DNA of 64,000 bases from Neohoeflea coraliihabitans (GTDB lineage Bacteria; Pseudomonadota; Alphaproteobacteria; Rhizobiales; Rhizobiaceae): NCBI RefSeq assembly GCF_019334345.1, contig NZ_JAHWQX010000002.1, forward strand, positions 1,018,306-1,082,305, given 5' to 3'. Shown in pieces: positions 17,715 to 27,760 of the stretch; the stretch's first letter is position 1; each line of letters starts with the position of its first letter. The position numbers and the translations under genes are program-made. A model generated the notes under the pieces. It was given only the letters and a program-made list of their open reading frames with translations, searched no databases and was not told the origin of the DNA.

Positions 17715-17916
17715 GGTTGAGCCTTCTAAACTGCCCCGGCCGCCTCAGTCTGGCGGTGCGCAGACCAAACGTCTTGCCGGGGGAATCACGCGTTAAGGTT
17801 TGGTTAGGGTTAACAGATTATTGATCGGATGAGGAAGCGGCGGCCGGGCTGGAATGATGGCGCCACGGGGTACCAGGTCTCCACCGGCACCGGCCCGGTG
17901 GAAGGGATGACCATCG

Positions 17917-18738
17917 ATGATCAGAAATTCGTTTTGCAAGACAACGGGGCGCAGATTGCGCAGTTCGGCGGCGATCATCCTGATCGCCACGGCACTGGCC
18001 GGCTGCGCCGCCAAGGCGCCGCTGACGACCGGCTCAATCGGCAATTCCGGCAAGGCCGTGGAATCCATGAACGCGCATGAGCTGCGCGCAGCGACCGAAC
18101 GCTATGGGCGGGCTTACGAGAAAAATCCTGCAGATGCGGCGACCGGCATGCGGTATGCCGAAATGCTGCGCATGTCCGGCCGCAACGACCAGGCGCTGGC
18201 CGTGATGCAACAGGTGGCGATCCACAATCCCGAAGAACGCACGGTGCTGGCCGCTTATGGCAAGGCGCTGGCGGGCGCCGGACAATTGCAGAAGGCGCTG
18301 GAAACGATCCGCCGGGCGCAAACCCCGGACCGCCCGAACTGGCAGCTGCTATCGGCTGAAGGCGCGGTGCTCGATCAGCTCGGCAATGCCGGCGAGGCAC
18401 GCGAGCGGTATCGCAAGGCGCTCGATTTAAAGCCAAACGAGCCCTCGATCCTCTCCAATCTCGGCATATCCTATCTGCTGGCAGGCGACCTGCGCACCTC
18501 AGAAACCTACATGCGCAAGGCTTCAACGCTGCCCGGCGCCGACAGCCGCGTGCGGCAGAATCTGGCGCTCGTCGTCGGCCTGCAGGGTCGGTTCGCGGAA
18601 GCCGAGCAAATCGCGCGCGCCGAACTGGCGCCGGATCAGGCGGAAGCCAACGTCGCCTATCTGCGGGCGATGCTGTCGCAGCAGAATGCCTGGGCGCAAC
18701 TGTCCGATCAGGATGGCGACGCCGGCAACACCAATTAA
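17917..18738 (+). CDS. tadD: Tetratricopeptide-repeat lipoprotein, TadD-like
   Basis: 273 residues. An N-terminal lipoprotein signal with lipobox LAGC (after IILIATA) is followed by several TPR units (for example NPADAATGMRYAEMLRMSG and NEPSILSNLGISYLLAG). TadD-type proteins are needed for assembly of the Tad secretin or pilus; pairing with the secretin is family knowledge, not shown here. It is on the plus strand and converges with tadC, the last gene of the minus-strand tad operon; 180 bp lie between them, with a GCCGGC/GCCGGT hairpin soon after the stop. Confidence 0.87.
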   Translation: MIRNSFCKTTGRRLRSSAAIILIATALAGCAAKAPLTTGSIGNSGKAVESMNAHELRAATERYGRAYEKNPADAATGMRYAEMLRMSGRNDQALAVMQQVAIHNPEERTVLAAYGKALAGAGQLQKALETIRRAQTPDRPNWQLLSAEGAVLDQLGNAGEARERYRKALDLKPNEPSILSNLGISYLLAGDLRTSETYMRKASTLPGADSRVRQNLALVVGLQGRFAEAEQIARAELAPDQAEANVAYLRAMLSQQNAWAQLSDQDGDAGNTN

Positions 18739-18918
18739 GCCGGCTTCCTTCGCCGGTTTCGAGAGACCGGCCGGCGACCCGGCGAACCGGACCCGACGCC
18801 CCTCCCCTAATCAAAAACAGTGCACGGGGTTGTGCCGCGCGGCCGGATTACCCGGCCGGCCGCCGCCTGGCGGCGATGTGGACAGATGCGCTGCTGCGCG
18901 TCGGCGGCGAGCCGCTTT

Positions 18919-19905
18919 CTACTGAAAGGTATCCATCACCTGAATGATGGCCGGGCCGAGAATAACGCCGATCAGCACCGGCAGGAAAAACAGGATCATC
19001 GGCACGGTGAGCTTGGGCGGCAGTGCGGCCGCCTTTTTCTCGGCCTCCGTCATGCGCGCATCGCGGCTTTCAGCGGCCAGCACCCGCAGCGCCTGCGCGA
19101 TCGGCGTGCCGTAGCGTTCCGATTGGATCAACGCCTGGGTCACCGACTTGACCGCCTCGAGATTGGTGCGCGATCCGAGATGCTCGAAGGCCATGCGCCG
19201 ATCCTGAAGATAGGAGAGTTCGGCGGTGGTGAGCAGGAATTCCTCGGCGAGCGCCGTCGACTGCAGGGCGATCTCCTCGGCGACACGCTTCATCGCCGCT
19301 TCGATCGAAACGCCCGATTCAACGCAGATCAGCAGGAGATCGAGTGCGTCGGGCCAGGCCTGCTTGATTGATTTTTGCCGCTTTCCGGCCCGGTTGGATA
19401 CATACAGATTGGGCAGGTAGAAACCGGCATAGGCCGCGACGATGCAGGCCAGAAGACGAACGGTAAATGGCTTTTCCCCGAGGTAACCAAGCCCGAAAAT
19501 ATAGACTATGGCTGCGCCAAGCACGACGAAGGGCGTAATCAATCGCGCGAACAGAAAGACGTTCAGCGCATTCTGGGTGCGAAAGCCGGCAACCCGCAGT
19601 TTGGCAACAGTCGCATCATCAGCCAGGGCCTTGCGCAGATTGAGCTGATCGACGATCTGGCGGATCGACTTGTTGTCACGGGTGCGCAGCCCGGCAACCT
19701 TGTTGTTCTTTGCTTCGGCATTGAGGCGCGAGCGCTCGCGCGCACGGATCTCCTCGCGTTCAAGCGCCACGGATCGCATGCGGGCGTCAAGATCACTGCG
19801 CTCGAACAACGGCATCAGCAACGTGAAAAGAGTTGCGAACACCGCAATCGAGACCAGAACCGGCACCAGGAAGACCGGATCAGTGATTGAGCTCATGACA
19901 TCCAT
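18919..19905 (-). CDS. tadC: Tad pilus inner-membrane platform protein TadC
   Basis: 328 residues, GspF-like type II secretion F domain, with hydrophobic segments near the N-terminus (LVSIAVFATLFTLLMPLF), around 120-160 and at the C-terminus (MILFFLPVLIGVILGPAII). TadC pairs with TadB to form the platform on which the CpaF ATPase acts. It ends the operon, 14 bp after tadB. The middle part with GVSIEAAMKRVAEEIA and LIQSERYGTPIAQALRVLA is typical of the F domain. Confidence 0.93.
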   Translation of the reverse strand: MDVMSSITDPVFLVPVLVSIAVFATLFTLLMPLFERSDLDARMRSVALEREEIRARERSRLNAEAKNNKVAGLRTRDNKSIRQIVDQLNLRKALADDATVAKLRVAGFRTQNALNVFLFARLITPFVVLGAAIVYIFGLGYLGEKPFTVRLLACIVAAYAGFYLPNLYVSNRAGKRQKSIKQAWPDALDLLLICVESGVSIEAAMKRVAEEIALQSTALAEEFLLTTAELSYLQDRRMAFEHLGSRTNLEAVKSVTQALIQSERYGTPIAQALRVLAAESRDARMTEAEKKAAALPPKLTVPMILFFLPVLIGVILGPAIIQVMDTFQ

Positions 19906-19919
19906 CAGCCGATCCTTTC

Positions 19920-20930
19920 CTAGAGTTCAAAATTGATCATGTTGCGCATGACGAGAATGCCGATCGACATCCAGATGCCGGAGGCGATCATGATCAGATG
20001 GCCGCGCGGGTCGGTGAACAGGAGCATCATGTAGTCGGGCGAGGTGAGATAGACGAGGAGAGCAACGATAAAGGGCAGCGAGCCGATGATGACTGCCGAG
20101 GCCTTGGCTTCCATCGACAGAGCATTGACCTTGGCTTTCATCTTCTTGCGGTCACGCAGAACGCGGGAGAGATTGCCGAGGGCTTCCGACAGATTGCCCC
20201 CCGCCTGTGCCTGGATCATGATGACGATGGCAAAGAAATTTGCTTCCGCGAGCGGCACGCGCAAATAGAGGCGGGCGCAGGCTTCGGGGACGGTCAGTCC
20301 GATCTGCTGGGCTTCGACGATACGGCGAAACTCGGTGCGCACCGGCTCCTGTCCGTCGCTGGCAATCATGCGGATGGCATCGTTGAGCGGCAGGCCGGAC
20401 TTGATCGATCGCACCATGATGTCGAGGGCGTTGGGGAATTCGTTGAGGAAGGCTTTCAGGCGGCGATTGCGCAGAAAGCGGATGACCCAGCGCGGAAAGC
20501 CGAAGGAGGCGGCGATCCAGGCGCCGACCGCCACGGGCACGTTGCCCTGAGAGGCAAGCGCGAACAGGGCCACAACCGTGCCGAAGACGATGGACCAGAC
20601 ATAGAATTTGCGAACCGACATCGTCAGGCCGGCCTGCTGCAGACGGGCGCTCAGCGGCGGTGATTTATGACGGTCCTTCTCGCGCTGCTTGTCTTCCAGC
20701 GTCTTGAGCGAATCCTGCATGGATTTGCGCCGTTTATTGGCTTCCACCATACGGTCGCGGGCGGCATTGACCTTGGTGCGATCGGTTTCCGCCGACTTGA
20801 CGCGGCTGAGCCGGCTGGCCGACTTCTTTTCCGCTTCAAGGCGATTGTAGAGCACGCCATAGCCAAGCCCGCCGGCTGCCAGGGCGGCCAGTCCGATAAC
20901 GGCAAGTAGCGTGAGATCAAAACCGAACAC
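19920..20930 (-). CDS. tadB: Tad pilus inner-membrane platform protein TadB
   Basis: 336 residues from a GTG at 20930 (VFGFDLTLLAVIGLAALAAGG), with AGGAG 7 bases upstream, just after the cpaF stop. It has an N-terminal helix, a basic coiled linker (about 30-100), a helix pair near 115-160, the F domain with SIKSGLPLNDAIRMIA and QAQAGGNLSEALGNLSRVLRDR, and C-terminal helices. The frame remains open upstream to 21071, but that stretch overlaps cpaF and reads as noise. Confidence 0.92.
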   Translation of the reverse strand: MFGFDLTLLAVIGLAALAAGGLGYGVLYNRLEAEKKSASRLSRVKSAETDRTKVNAARDRMVEANKRRKSMQDSLKTLEDKQREKDRHKSPPLSARLQQAGLTMSVRKFYVWSIVFGTVVALFALASQGNVPVAVGAWIAASFGFPRWVIRFLRNRRLKAFLNEFPNALDIMVRSIKSGLPLNDAIRMIASDGQEPVRTEFRRIVEAQQIGLTVPEACARLYLRVPLAEANFFAIVIMIQAQAGGNLSEALGNLSRVLRDRKKMKAKVNALSMEAKASAVIIGSLPFIVALLVYLTSPDYMMLLFTDPRGHLIMIASGIWMSIGILVMRNMINFEL

Positions 20931-20940
20931 GGGTGGGCTC

Positions 20941-22539
20941 CTACTGCGACATCTTTTCCATGGCGTCGAGGGCGGCGGCGAGCCGCTGATCCTCGCCGTA
21001 GTAACGGGCGCGGTCCCAGAAGGCGGGGCGGCCGATGCCGGTTGAGCGGTGTTCGCCGGTGAGACGGCCATGAGCGTCTTCGCCGAGAATGTCGTAGCGC
21101 ATCAGATCCTGGGTGATGATCACATCGCCCTCCATGCCGGTCACCTCGGTAATGTGCGTGATGCGGCGTGAACCGTCGCGCAGGCGCGCCGCCTGTATGA
21201 CGACATCGACCGATCCGGCAATCATCTCGCGCACCGTCTTGGCGGGAAGAGTGTAGCCGCCCATGGCAATCATCGATTCCATGCGGCTCAGGCACTCTCG
21301 CGGGCTGTTGGCGTGGATGGTTCCCATCGAGCCATCGTGGCCGGTGTTCATGGCCTGCAGCAGATCGAAGACCTCAGGGCCACGCACCTCACCGACGATG
21401 ATGCGCTCGGGGCGCATGCGCAGACAGTTCTTGACGAGGTCGCGCATGGTGACCTCCCCTTCGCCCTCGATATTGGGTGGCCGGGTCTCGAGGCGCACGA
21501 CATGTGGCTGCTGCAATTGCAGCTCGGCCGAATCTTCGCAGGTGATGATGCGCTCATCAGCGTCGATCGAACCAGTCAGACAGTTAAGAAGGGTCGTCTT
21601 GCCCGAGCCGGTTCCCCCGGAGATGACAACATTGCATCGGCTGCGGCCGATGATCTGCAGGATCTGCGCCCCTTCGGGGGTAATCGCACCGAAGCGGACA
21701 AGCTGGTCGAGGGTCAGCTTGTCTTTCTTGAACTTGCGGATGGTCAGGCAGGCACCATCGATGGCGAGCGGCGGCGCGATCACATTGACGCGGCTGCCGT
21801 CGGGCAGGCGCGCGTCACAGATCGGACTGGATTCGTCGACGCGACGGCCGACCTGGCTGACAATACGCTGGCAAATTGACAGCAATTGCCCTGCATCACG
21901 AAACCGTACGTCGGTTTCCTGCATCTTGCCTTCGACCTCGATATAGGTGGTGCCTGCCCCATTGACCATGATGTCGGCGATATCGTCGCGCGCCAGCAGA
22001 GGTTCGAGCGGGCCGTAACCCAGAACGTCGTTGCAGATGTCGTCGAGCAGTTCTTCCTGCTCCGCGATCGACAGCGCGAAGTTCTTGATGGTGATGATAT
22101 CGTTGACGATATCACGAATTTCCTCGCGGGCGCTGTCAGCATCGAGCTTGGCCAGTTGCGACAGATCGATGGTGTCGATCAATGCCGAGAAGACCTGCGA
22201 CTTGGTGTCGTAATAGGCTTCGTTGCGGTTGGCCTTGCGGCGTGCCGGCTCTTCACGGCGCGGTATCGCGGAGCCGGCAGAAGATGCCTTGCCCGCGGCG
22301 GGCGTGGCAGCAGCGGGCGCCGCTGTACTTGCTGCGGGCCGCGGCTCGGCGGCTGCTTCCCGGGGAGCGACCCCCTCCAGCGCTTCGCGTTCGATCGGCA
22401 CTGCGGCAGCGTCGCCTGCTTCAACGGTGCCGGCGTCAGGAACGGCCCGTTGTGTCGCCGGCGCCGGTTTGCTGGCGGGTGGACGAGCGGACGGCTGGGG
22501 CGGTCTTGGCGAGCCTCCGGATGGACGTTTTCCAAACAT
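20941..22539 (-). CDS. cpaF: Tad pilus secretion ATPase CpaF/TadA
   Basis: 532 residues, the motor that powers pilin assembly. The first 100 or so residues are a Pro/Ala-rich low-complexity extension. Then come the N-terminal ATPase domain (EEQEELLDDICNDVLGYGPLEPLL), Walker A ISGGTGSGKTTLLNCL, the Asp and His boxes, and Walker B with ERIIVGEVRGPEVFDLLQAMN and GHDGSMGTIHANSP. The ATG at 22539 gives MFGKRPSGG. It lies 28 bp after cpaE and 10 bp before tadB. Confidence 0.95.
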   Translation of the reverse strand: MFGKRPSGGSPRPPQPSARPPASKPAPATQRAVPDAGTVEAGDAAAVPIEREALEGVAPREAAAEPRPAASTAAPAAATPAAGKASSAGSAIPRREEPARRKANRNEAYYDTKSQVFSALIDTIDLSQLAKLDADSAREEIRDIVNDIITIKNFALSIAEQEELLDDICNDVLGYGPLEPLLARDDIADIMVNGAGTTYIEVEGKMQETDVRFRDAGQLLSICQRIVSQVGRRVDESSPICDARLPDGSRVNVIAPPLAIDGACLTIRKFKKDKLTLDQLVRFGAITPEGAQILQIIGRSRCNVVISGGTGSGKTTLLNCLTGSIDADERIITCEDSAELQLQQPHVVRLETRPPNIEGEGEVTMRDLVKNCLRMRPERIIVGEVRGPEVFDLLQAMNTGHDGSMGTIHANSPRECLSRMESMIAMGGYTLPAKTVREMIAGSVDVVIQAARLRDGSRRITHITEVTGMEGDVIITQDLMRYDILGEDAHGRLTGEHRSTGIGRPAFWDRARYYGEDQRLAAALDAMEKMSQ

Positions 22540-22567
22540 TCGTGACTTCCACCTAACGGTTGGCGGC

Positions 22568-23845
22568 CTAGCGGCCGAGCAATCCCATCAGCCCAGACAG
22601 GCCTGATTTCTTGCGTTTTTTGACTTCCGAGCGGCCGGTGACGATGTGCGCCAGTTGCGAAATCGATTCAGCAATCGGCGAACGCGCATTGGCTTCGGCG
22701 ATCATCAGGCCGGAATTGGCCGCATCGCCAAAAATCTGCGGCTCAAACGGCAGGATGGCCACCGGCTCAACCCCCAGCGGTTCGCAAAAGACGTCGACGG
22801 CGATCTCCGGCCGTTTGGCAATGCCCACCTGGTTGAGCACGAACAGCGGCGGCGTATCGTTCGGCCGGAGCTTTGCAAGCGTGTCGAACAGGTTCTTGGT
22901 GTTGCGCAGATTGGCAAGATCCGGGGTCGCGGTGATGACGATCTCGTCGACGCTGGAGAGAAGCTGGCGCGTCCAGTCGGTCCACAGATGCGGCACATCG
23001 AGGACGCAGACCGGCGCATTGCGTTGAATGACGTCAAGAACCGGGAGGAAGGCATCGCCGCCAAAATCATAGACACGGTCGAGCATGGACGGCGCTGCGA
23101 GCATCGACAGATGCTCCGAGCACTTGGCGAGCAAACGGTCGAGAAAGACCTCATCGAGCCGGTCGGGAGAAAAGACGGCCTCGGCCATGCCCTGGGCCGG
23201 ATCGTTGTTGAAGTCGAGATTGGCCGTGCCGAAAGGCAGATCGAGATCGGCAAGAATGGTCTCGCTCTCGAAAAGCTCGGAGATCGCCCAGGCGCAGTTA
23301 TGAGCCAGCGTCGAGGAACCGACACCGCCCTTGGCGCCGAGAAAGGCAATGGACCGGCCCAAAGGCTCGGCGTCCGGATCGACGAAGATGGTCGAGATGA
23401 CGCCGATAATGTCGGCCATGGACACCGGCGCGACGATATATTCGGAGATGCCGTTGCGGATCAGCTCGCGGTAGAGCGTGACATCATTGACGTGACCGAC
23501 GATGACCACCCGCGTGTCGGGATCGCATACCTCAGCCAGCTGGGCGAGATCACCCATCAGGTCCTCGGTGTCCTGGCGCGATTCCAGGATCAGCAGATTG
23601 GGTGTCGCGGAACTGGCATACATGCTCGCCGCCGCCGGTACGCCGCCGGAATTGATGCGGGCGTGTACCTTCGCCATGCGGCGATCTTCGGTACAGCGCT
23701 CAAGCGTCTTGGCGAGGCTGTCGGTTTCGCAAAACGCATGGATGGAAATGCGCGGCAGCGGGCGGATGCGCTCGAAATCGCTGCGCTCTTCGCTTGCCCC
23801 TTCGAGCTCCACTTCCGGCGCGGCTGCGTATTCAATATTCGTCAT
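22568..23845 (-). CDS. cpaE: Tad pilus localisation protein CpaE (MinD/ParA-like)
   Basis: 425 residues from the ATG at 23845, with AGGA 9 bases upstream. The first 150 residues form a receiver-like domain without a clear phosphorylation role. Then comes the MinD-like ATPase with a deviant Walker A (FLGAKGGVGSSTLAHN). In Caulobacter, CpaE places the pilus machine at the pole. A TTG seven codons upstream keeps the frame open to 23866 but has no better ribosome site. Confidence 0.92.
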   Translation of the reverse strand: MTNIEYAAAPEVELEGASEERSDFERIRPLPRISIHAFCETDSLAKTLERCTEDRRMAKVHARINSGGVPAAASMYASSATPNLLILESRQDTEDLMGDLAQLAEVCDPDTRVVIVGHVNDVTLYRELIRNGISEYIVAPVSMADIIGVISTIFVDPDAEPLGRSIAFLGAKGGVGSSTLAHNCAWAISELFESETILADLDLPFGTANLDFNNDPAQGMAEAVFSPDRLDEVFLDRLLAKCSEHLSMLAAPSMLDRVYDFGGDAFLPVLDVIQRNAPVCVLDVPHLWTDWTRQLLSSVDEIVITATPDLANLRNTKNLFDTLAKLRPNDTPPLFVLNQVGIAKRPEIAVDVFCEPLGVEPVAILPFEPQIFGDAANSGLMIAEANARSPIAESISQLAHIVTGRSEVKKRKKSGLSGLMGLLGR

Positions 23846-23883
23846 CGGTCGATTCCTGCTTCTCAAGCGGTTGCCGCGGCGGC

Positions 23884-24591
23884 CTATTCAATGGTGCCGC
23901 TGCCATCCTCACGGTAGCCTTCAATGACTGTGGCACGCCGCGATGCATCAATCGGTGACATGCCGCGCGGTCCGAGCAGATCGCCGGGATTGGCTATCTG
24001 CGCGGCAAGGTTGCTCTGGCTCGAACACCCGAAATTCTCGTAGTTGCGGTTTTCATCGGGTTCGCTGAGCATGTCCTCCGGCCATCGGCCACACGGCCCC
24101 GCGGAGGCGGAGGTCGCGAGGAAGGCAATGCGGATTGGCGCGGCATCATCGGCGGTGGCCGTGGCGTAGGTGGTTGTCAGCATGCGTTCGCGCGGAATGC
24201 CTTCGGCACTGAGCACGTCAATGACCTCGCCGCGCAGGTAAGAGGCGGCGCCGGCATTGGCCGAGCCGACCGGTGTCATGATGTAGAGCGAGCCCGAGGA
24301 GAGCTGGCGGTAGCGGTCGGCCGCACCGCGCACGGATTCGCGCTTGGCGGTGGTCAGCGTGCGATCGCCGGAGGCCACGGGAATATCAAATGCGTGCTCC
24401 TTCTCGGAGATAATGATCGGATGGCGTGTCCGGTAATCGTCCGGTATGGCGCCAACCTCCACATGCTGCGTTTTGAAGGCCCCACAGCCGGTCAGCATAA
24501 GCACTGCCATGGCGGTGATGCCGACAGCGGCAGGGCGGCGCCGACGCGCCTTCGTGGCGGGCGAATGGGGTGTGGTCATGCGTGTCATCAT
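23884..24591 (-). CDS. cpaD: Tad pilus assembly lipoprotein CpaD
   Basis: 235 residues. A membrane-targeting N-terminus with a lipobox-like LTGC (GITAMAVLMLTGCGAF) precedes a periplasmic domain. CpaD accompanies the secretin CpaC; the central part has YIMTPVGSANAGAASYLRGE and ends in RGMSPIDASRRATVIEGYR, family-like. The start is uncertain: two ATGs (24591, 24588) have GAGGG upstream, and a GTG at 24606 overlaps the cpaC stop in GTGA. Confidence 0.88.
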   Translation of the reverse strand: MMTRMTTPHSPATKARRRRPAAVGITAMAVLMLTGCGAFKTQHVEVGAIPDDYRTRHPIIISEKEHAFDIPVASGDRTLTTAKRESVRGAADRYRQLSSGSLYIMTPVGSANAGAASYLRGEVIDVLSAEGIPRERMLTTTYATATADDAAPIRIAFLATSASAGPCGRWPEDMLSEPDENRNYENFGCSSQSNLAAQIANPGDLLGPRGMSPIDASRRATVIEGYREDGSGTIE

Positions 24592-24602
24592 CCGGCCCTC
24601 GA

Positions 24603-26138
24603 TCACTTGTAGATATAGCCGACGGCGCCATGGTAGCGGCCGGGTGGCAGGTTGGTTTCCATCCGGCCATAAACGCGGTTGACGCGGCCGAGGAAGAAGC
24701 CTGCACCGTCACTTGGCGGATTGAGATTGTCATCGGGCCGCGACAGCTGCGCACGCGCCACCGGCTTGACGAGATAGGGCGTGGCTATGATCACCAGTTC
24801 GGTTTCGTTGCGCACAAAATCGCGGCTGCGGAACAGGGTGCCGAGTACCGGGACCTTCGACAGCCCGGGAAAGCCGGACATGGCCTGGCGGAAATTGTCC
24901 TGAACAAGTCCGGCGAGAACGATCGATCCACCGGACGGAAGCTCGACCGTCGTTTCGGCCTCGCGCCGCTTGATCGCAACGCTGGTCAGGCCCGGATTGC
25001 TGCCGGCGCCCTGCAAGCTCGTGGACCCCTGAAATGTTGGCTCGGACACTTCCGTCATGATCTTCAGGGAAATGCGGCCCGGAGACAGCACCACCGGCAG
25101 GAAATTCAGCCGGATGCCATATTCGACCTCGGTATCCGTGTAGGTGGCGCGACCGGTCTCGTCGTCATAGGTGACTTCGCTGCGCACCTTGAACTCGCCG
25201 CCGACGTAAAACTTCGCGGCTTCACCGGAAATCGCCGTCAGGCTGGGCTCTGCCAGGGTGCGCATGACGCCGGCCTGTTCCATGGCATTGACATAGGAGG
25301 CGATGTTGGTGCCGCCGATCGAGCCCGCCAGCCGGGCAAAATTGAGCCCCGTATTCATCGCTCCGAAGTTCTGCGGGTTGGAATTGTAGAAGCTGGAATT
25401 GCCGCCGGTGATGGATGAATTGAAGCCGAGCTGCTTGAGCACCTGCCGGCTGACTTCGGCGACCGTCACCTTCAAGGTCACCTGGTCCTCGCCGTCGATC
25501 TTCAACATGTTGACGATCTGTGACTTTTGCCGATTCTCGGCAAAGATTGCCGCATCGCCGCCCTCGGAAGTGGCGGTGATGTTGCGGGTGGTGGCCTCGC
25601 CGCCGGTGAGGAAAATTTCAGCCAGGCGAACGGCCTGAGCGGCATCCTGCGGCGTGCGCACGCTGCCGGTGAGCACGATGTTGTCGGAGATTATCTCCAC
25701 GTCGATGGCCGAGTCGGGAATGAAGCGCGCCAGATGCGCCTGCAGGCCAGCGACATCCCGCTCGATTTCGAGCTCAATGGACACGATTTCCTCGCCATTG
25801 GCGCCGAAAACGAAAATGTTGGTCTGACCGACCGTCTTGCCGAACAGATAGATGCGGCGCGACGTGCGCGTGACCGCATCAGCCAGCGACGGGTCTGCAA
25901 CGAGAATGTCATGCGCATCGGTCGGCAGGTCGATGACAAGCGCCTTGTTCAAACCGAGCTTGACCCTCTGCTCGACCCCGGGCCCAGCGCGACGGATCTT
26001 GATGACATTGGAACTTGCGGCGGCCGGCGCGATGAGGTGACCGGACATCGGGTTCGCCGACAGACCGACAATCGCTGTGCCGGCGAGAAGTGCGAGGCCG
26101 GTCAGGGAGGCGGTGATGTTCTTCACTTTGATGCGCAT
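24603..26138 (-). CDS. cpaC: Tad pilus outer-membrane secretin CpaC
   Basis: 511 residues. After a signal peptide ending near APAAASS comes the pilus N-domain (RVKLGLNKALVIDLP), then a BON-like domain, then the secretin core with GGEFKVRSEVTYDDETG, VELPSGGSIVLAGLVQDN and the pore region near GFPGLSKVPVLGTLFRSRDF. It forms the outer-membrane channel for the pilus. The plus-strand gene at 28375-28806 carries the same N-domain alone. The cpaB stop is 15 bp upstream. Confidence 0.94.
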   Translation of the reverse strand: MRIKVKNITASLTGLALLAGTAIVGLSANPMSGHLIAPAAASSNVIKIRRAGPGVEQRVKLGLNKALVIDLPTDAHDILVADPSLADAVTRTSRRIYLFGKTVGQTNIFVFGANGEEIVSIELEIERDVAGLQAHLARFIPDSAIDVEIISDNIVLTGSVRTPQDAAQAVRLAEIFLTGGEATTRNITATSEGGDAAIFAENRQKSQIVNMLKIDGEDQVTLKVTVAEVSRQVLKQLGFNSSITGGNSSFYNSNPQNFGAMNTGLNFARLAGSIGGTNIASYVNAMEQAGVMRTLAEPSLTAISGEAAKFYVGGEFKVRSEVTYDDETGRATYTDTEVEYGIRLNFLPVVLSPGRISLKIMTEVSEPTFQGSTSLQGAGSNPGLTSVAIKRREAETTVELPSGGSIVLAGLVQDNFRQAMSGFPGLSKVPVLGTLFRSRDFVRNETELVIIATPYLVKPVARAQLSRPDDNLNPPSDGAGFFLGRVNRVYGRMETNLPPGRYHGAVGYIYK

Positions 26139-26153
26139 GTTCGATCTCCCGAC

Positions 26154-26960
26154 TTAATTCGCGGCGGAAATGTTGGACACCGCGCCGGAGCGGATCACCT
26201 GGATGGCGGGCGAACCCTTGTCGCCGCTGAGAAGATAGTCGGCGCCGCCGGTATCGGCTTCCTGAACATCGGCGACGCTGCGCAGGGCCAGCGTCAGGCG
26301 GTTGGCCATCTGCTGGGCGACGGTAATGATCTTTGCCTGCTCGGGATCAAGCTCGAGTGTCGCTGTCGTTCCGACGGCTGTCCGCTCGCCATTGGCGCTT
26401 TCCTCGACGCGCTGATCGATGGCAAGAACGCGCACATTCGACAGGATCACCTCGGTGGTGTAGCCCTCGCCCTCTATCTGGCGACGCACCATGATGACAT
26501 CGACACGATCATTGGGAAGAATGAAGCCGCCGGCGCTGGTAGCGACGGAGATTTCAGTGGCGACAGCGCGCTTGCCGGCCGGAAGAAGCGCGGACATGAC
26601 ACGCGACGAGGAATCGACAATCTTCTCGCTGCGCACCGGTTCGCCTTCGAACAGCGGCAGGCGTACGATCGCGCCGGTCAGCTCGGCGATGGCCTCGGGA
26701 CGCTGATCCTGGCGGATCAGACCGTCGACAATTCCATTTTCCGGCCAGTCGGCCCAGATCAGCGTTTCCGGATTGAGGCGTGCGCCGACCGGAAGCGAGG
26801 CTTTCGATGCAAGCACCTGGACGGTAGGCGCCTTTTCGACGACCACATTGGGGGCCGCCGCCTGCGGGGCGGGCTGGCTGGTCAGCTTGAGGGCCAGATA
26901 GCCGGCTCCTCCAGCTGCCAGGACAGCAACAGCCATGACGATGACGCGTGCAGGTTTCAT
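26154..26960 (-). CDS. cpaB: Tad pilus assembly protein CpaB (RcpC-like)
   Basis: 268 residues from MKPARVIVMAVAVLAAGG. An N-terminal membrane anchor is followed by the SAF domain (VLASKASLPVGARLNPETLIWADWP) and the RcpC domain with NDRVDVIMVRRQ and TEVILSNVRVLAID. It is thought to sit at the secretin in the periplasm. The ATG at 26960 is the family-like start; the open frame runs 17 codons further. A 177-bp gap separates it from cpaA. Confidence 0.93.
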   Translation of the reverse strand: MKPARVIVMAVAVLAAGGAGYLALKLTSQPAPQAAAPNVVVEKAPTVQVLASKASLPVGARLNPETLIWADWPENGIVDGLIRQDQRPEAIAELTGAIVRLPLFEGEPVRSEKIVDSSSRVMSALLPAGKRAVATEISVATSAGGFILPNDRVDVIMVRRQIEGEGYTTEVILSNVRVLAIDQRVEESANGERTAVGTTATLELDPEQAKIITVAQQMANRLTLALRSVADVQEADTGGADYLLSGDKGSPAIQVIRSGAVSNISAAN

Positions 26961-27137
26961 GCTTCTACCCCAAACGGAATTCGCTTCGTTGCGGAGAGAA
27001 TGCGCCGGCAATCGTCAAATTATGGTTAATGCAGCGTTTCCAGGACTGGTAAACGAAAAGTTTCGGGCAAGGGGCGCCGAGCGCGTTGCCGCGATGACGG
27101 CACTGCCGCAGAAAGGGTTGGAGAAGGAAGGCTCAGC

Positions 27138-27653
27138 TCAAAGCAACCGCTGAATGGCAAGACGCATCAACGGCGAATCGGGATAGCTGACCAGTCCGGC
27201 CAGGCCGATTGCAATGCCGTAGGGAACGCCCTTTTGCGGATTGAGCAGGGACATGGGCAGTTGCACCGGCAGTGCAACGAGAACATGGTCCTTGCTGCGC
27301 AACAGCAGAACCAACGCCGTCAGGGCGCCCCCGAAGATGCCGATCAGCGTCATGTAGGCCAGCAAATCGGTGCCGAACCCGAACCAGATGGAACTGGCCG
27401 CCAGGATCTTTGCATCGCCTCCGCCCATTGCGTTCAGGGCAAACAGCGCAAAGCAGACGACGAAAACCAGCAATCCGGCGGCCAGATGCCATCCTATTGC
27501 TGCAAGGGTCAGGCCGCTGAAGGGCGCAATCAGCACGAAGGCAAGCGCGAGAATGATCGAGACGCGATTCGGTATCGTCATCGAAAACATGTCGGAGAAG
27601 GCAGCCACGGCCATCAAAAGCGGGAAAATGACGAAAATTGCGGCGTCGGTCAT
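27138..27653 (-). CDS. cpaA: Prepilin peptidase CpaA/TadV (A24 family)
   Basis: 171 residues from MTDAAIFVIFPLLMAVAAF, an integral membrane aspartyl protease with about six helices. The two active Asp residues are visible in AFSDMFSMTIPNR and in the GxGD-like MGGGDAKILAAS. It cleaves the Flp pilin and the pseudopilins after glycine. The short form without the methylase domain is normal for Tad loci. It lies between the pilin terminator (27761-27785) and cpaB. Confidence 0.92.
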   Translation of the reverse strand: MTDAAIFVIFPLLMAVAAFSDMFSMTIPNRVSIILALAFVLIAPFSGLTLAAIGWHLAAGLLVFVVCFALFALNAMGGGDAKILAASSIWFGFGTDLLAYMTLIGIFGGALTALVLLLRSKDHVLVALPVQLPMSLLNPQKGVPYGIAIGLAGLVSYPDSPLMRLAIQRLL

Positions 27654-27760
27654 GGGATCCTCCCGAAGTGAAGCCCAGTCTAAGCGCAAGCGCTTAACAA
27701 TCGGCGAACACGGCAAGGGACCATCGCCTTTGCAGCTGGCGCCTCAAAAATTGCAACAGC

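Noticed and set aside
17795..17820. Telomere-like or integration-host-like motif around GGTTAGGGTTAAC
   Set aside because: Single occurrence with a short GTTAA/TTAAC symmetry; nothing else supports an attachment site or regulator box.
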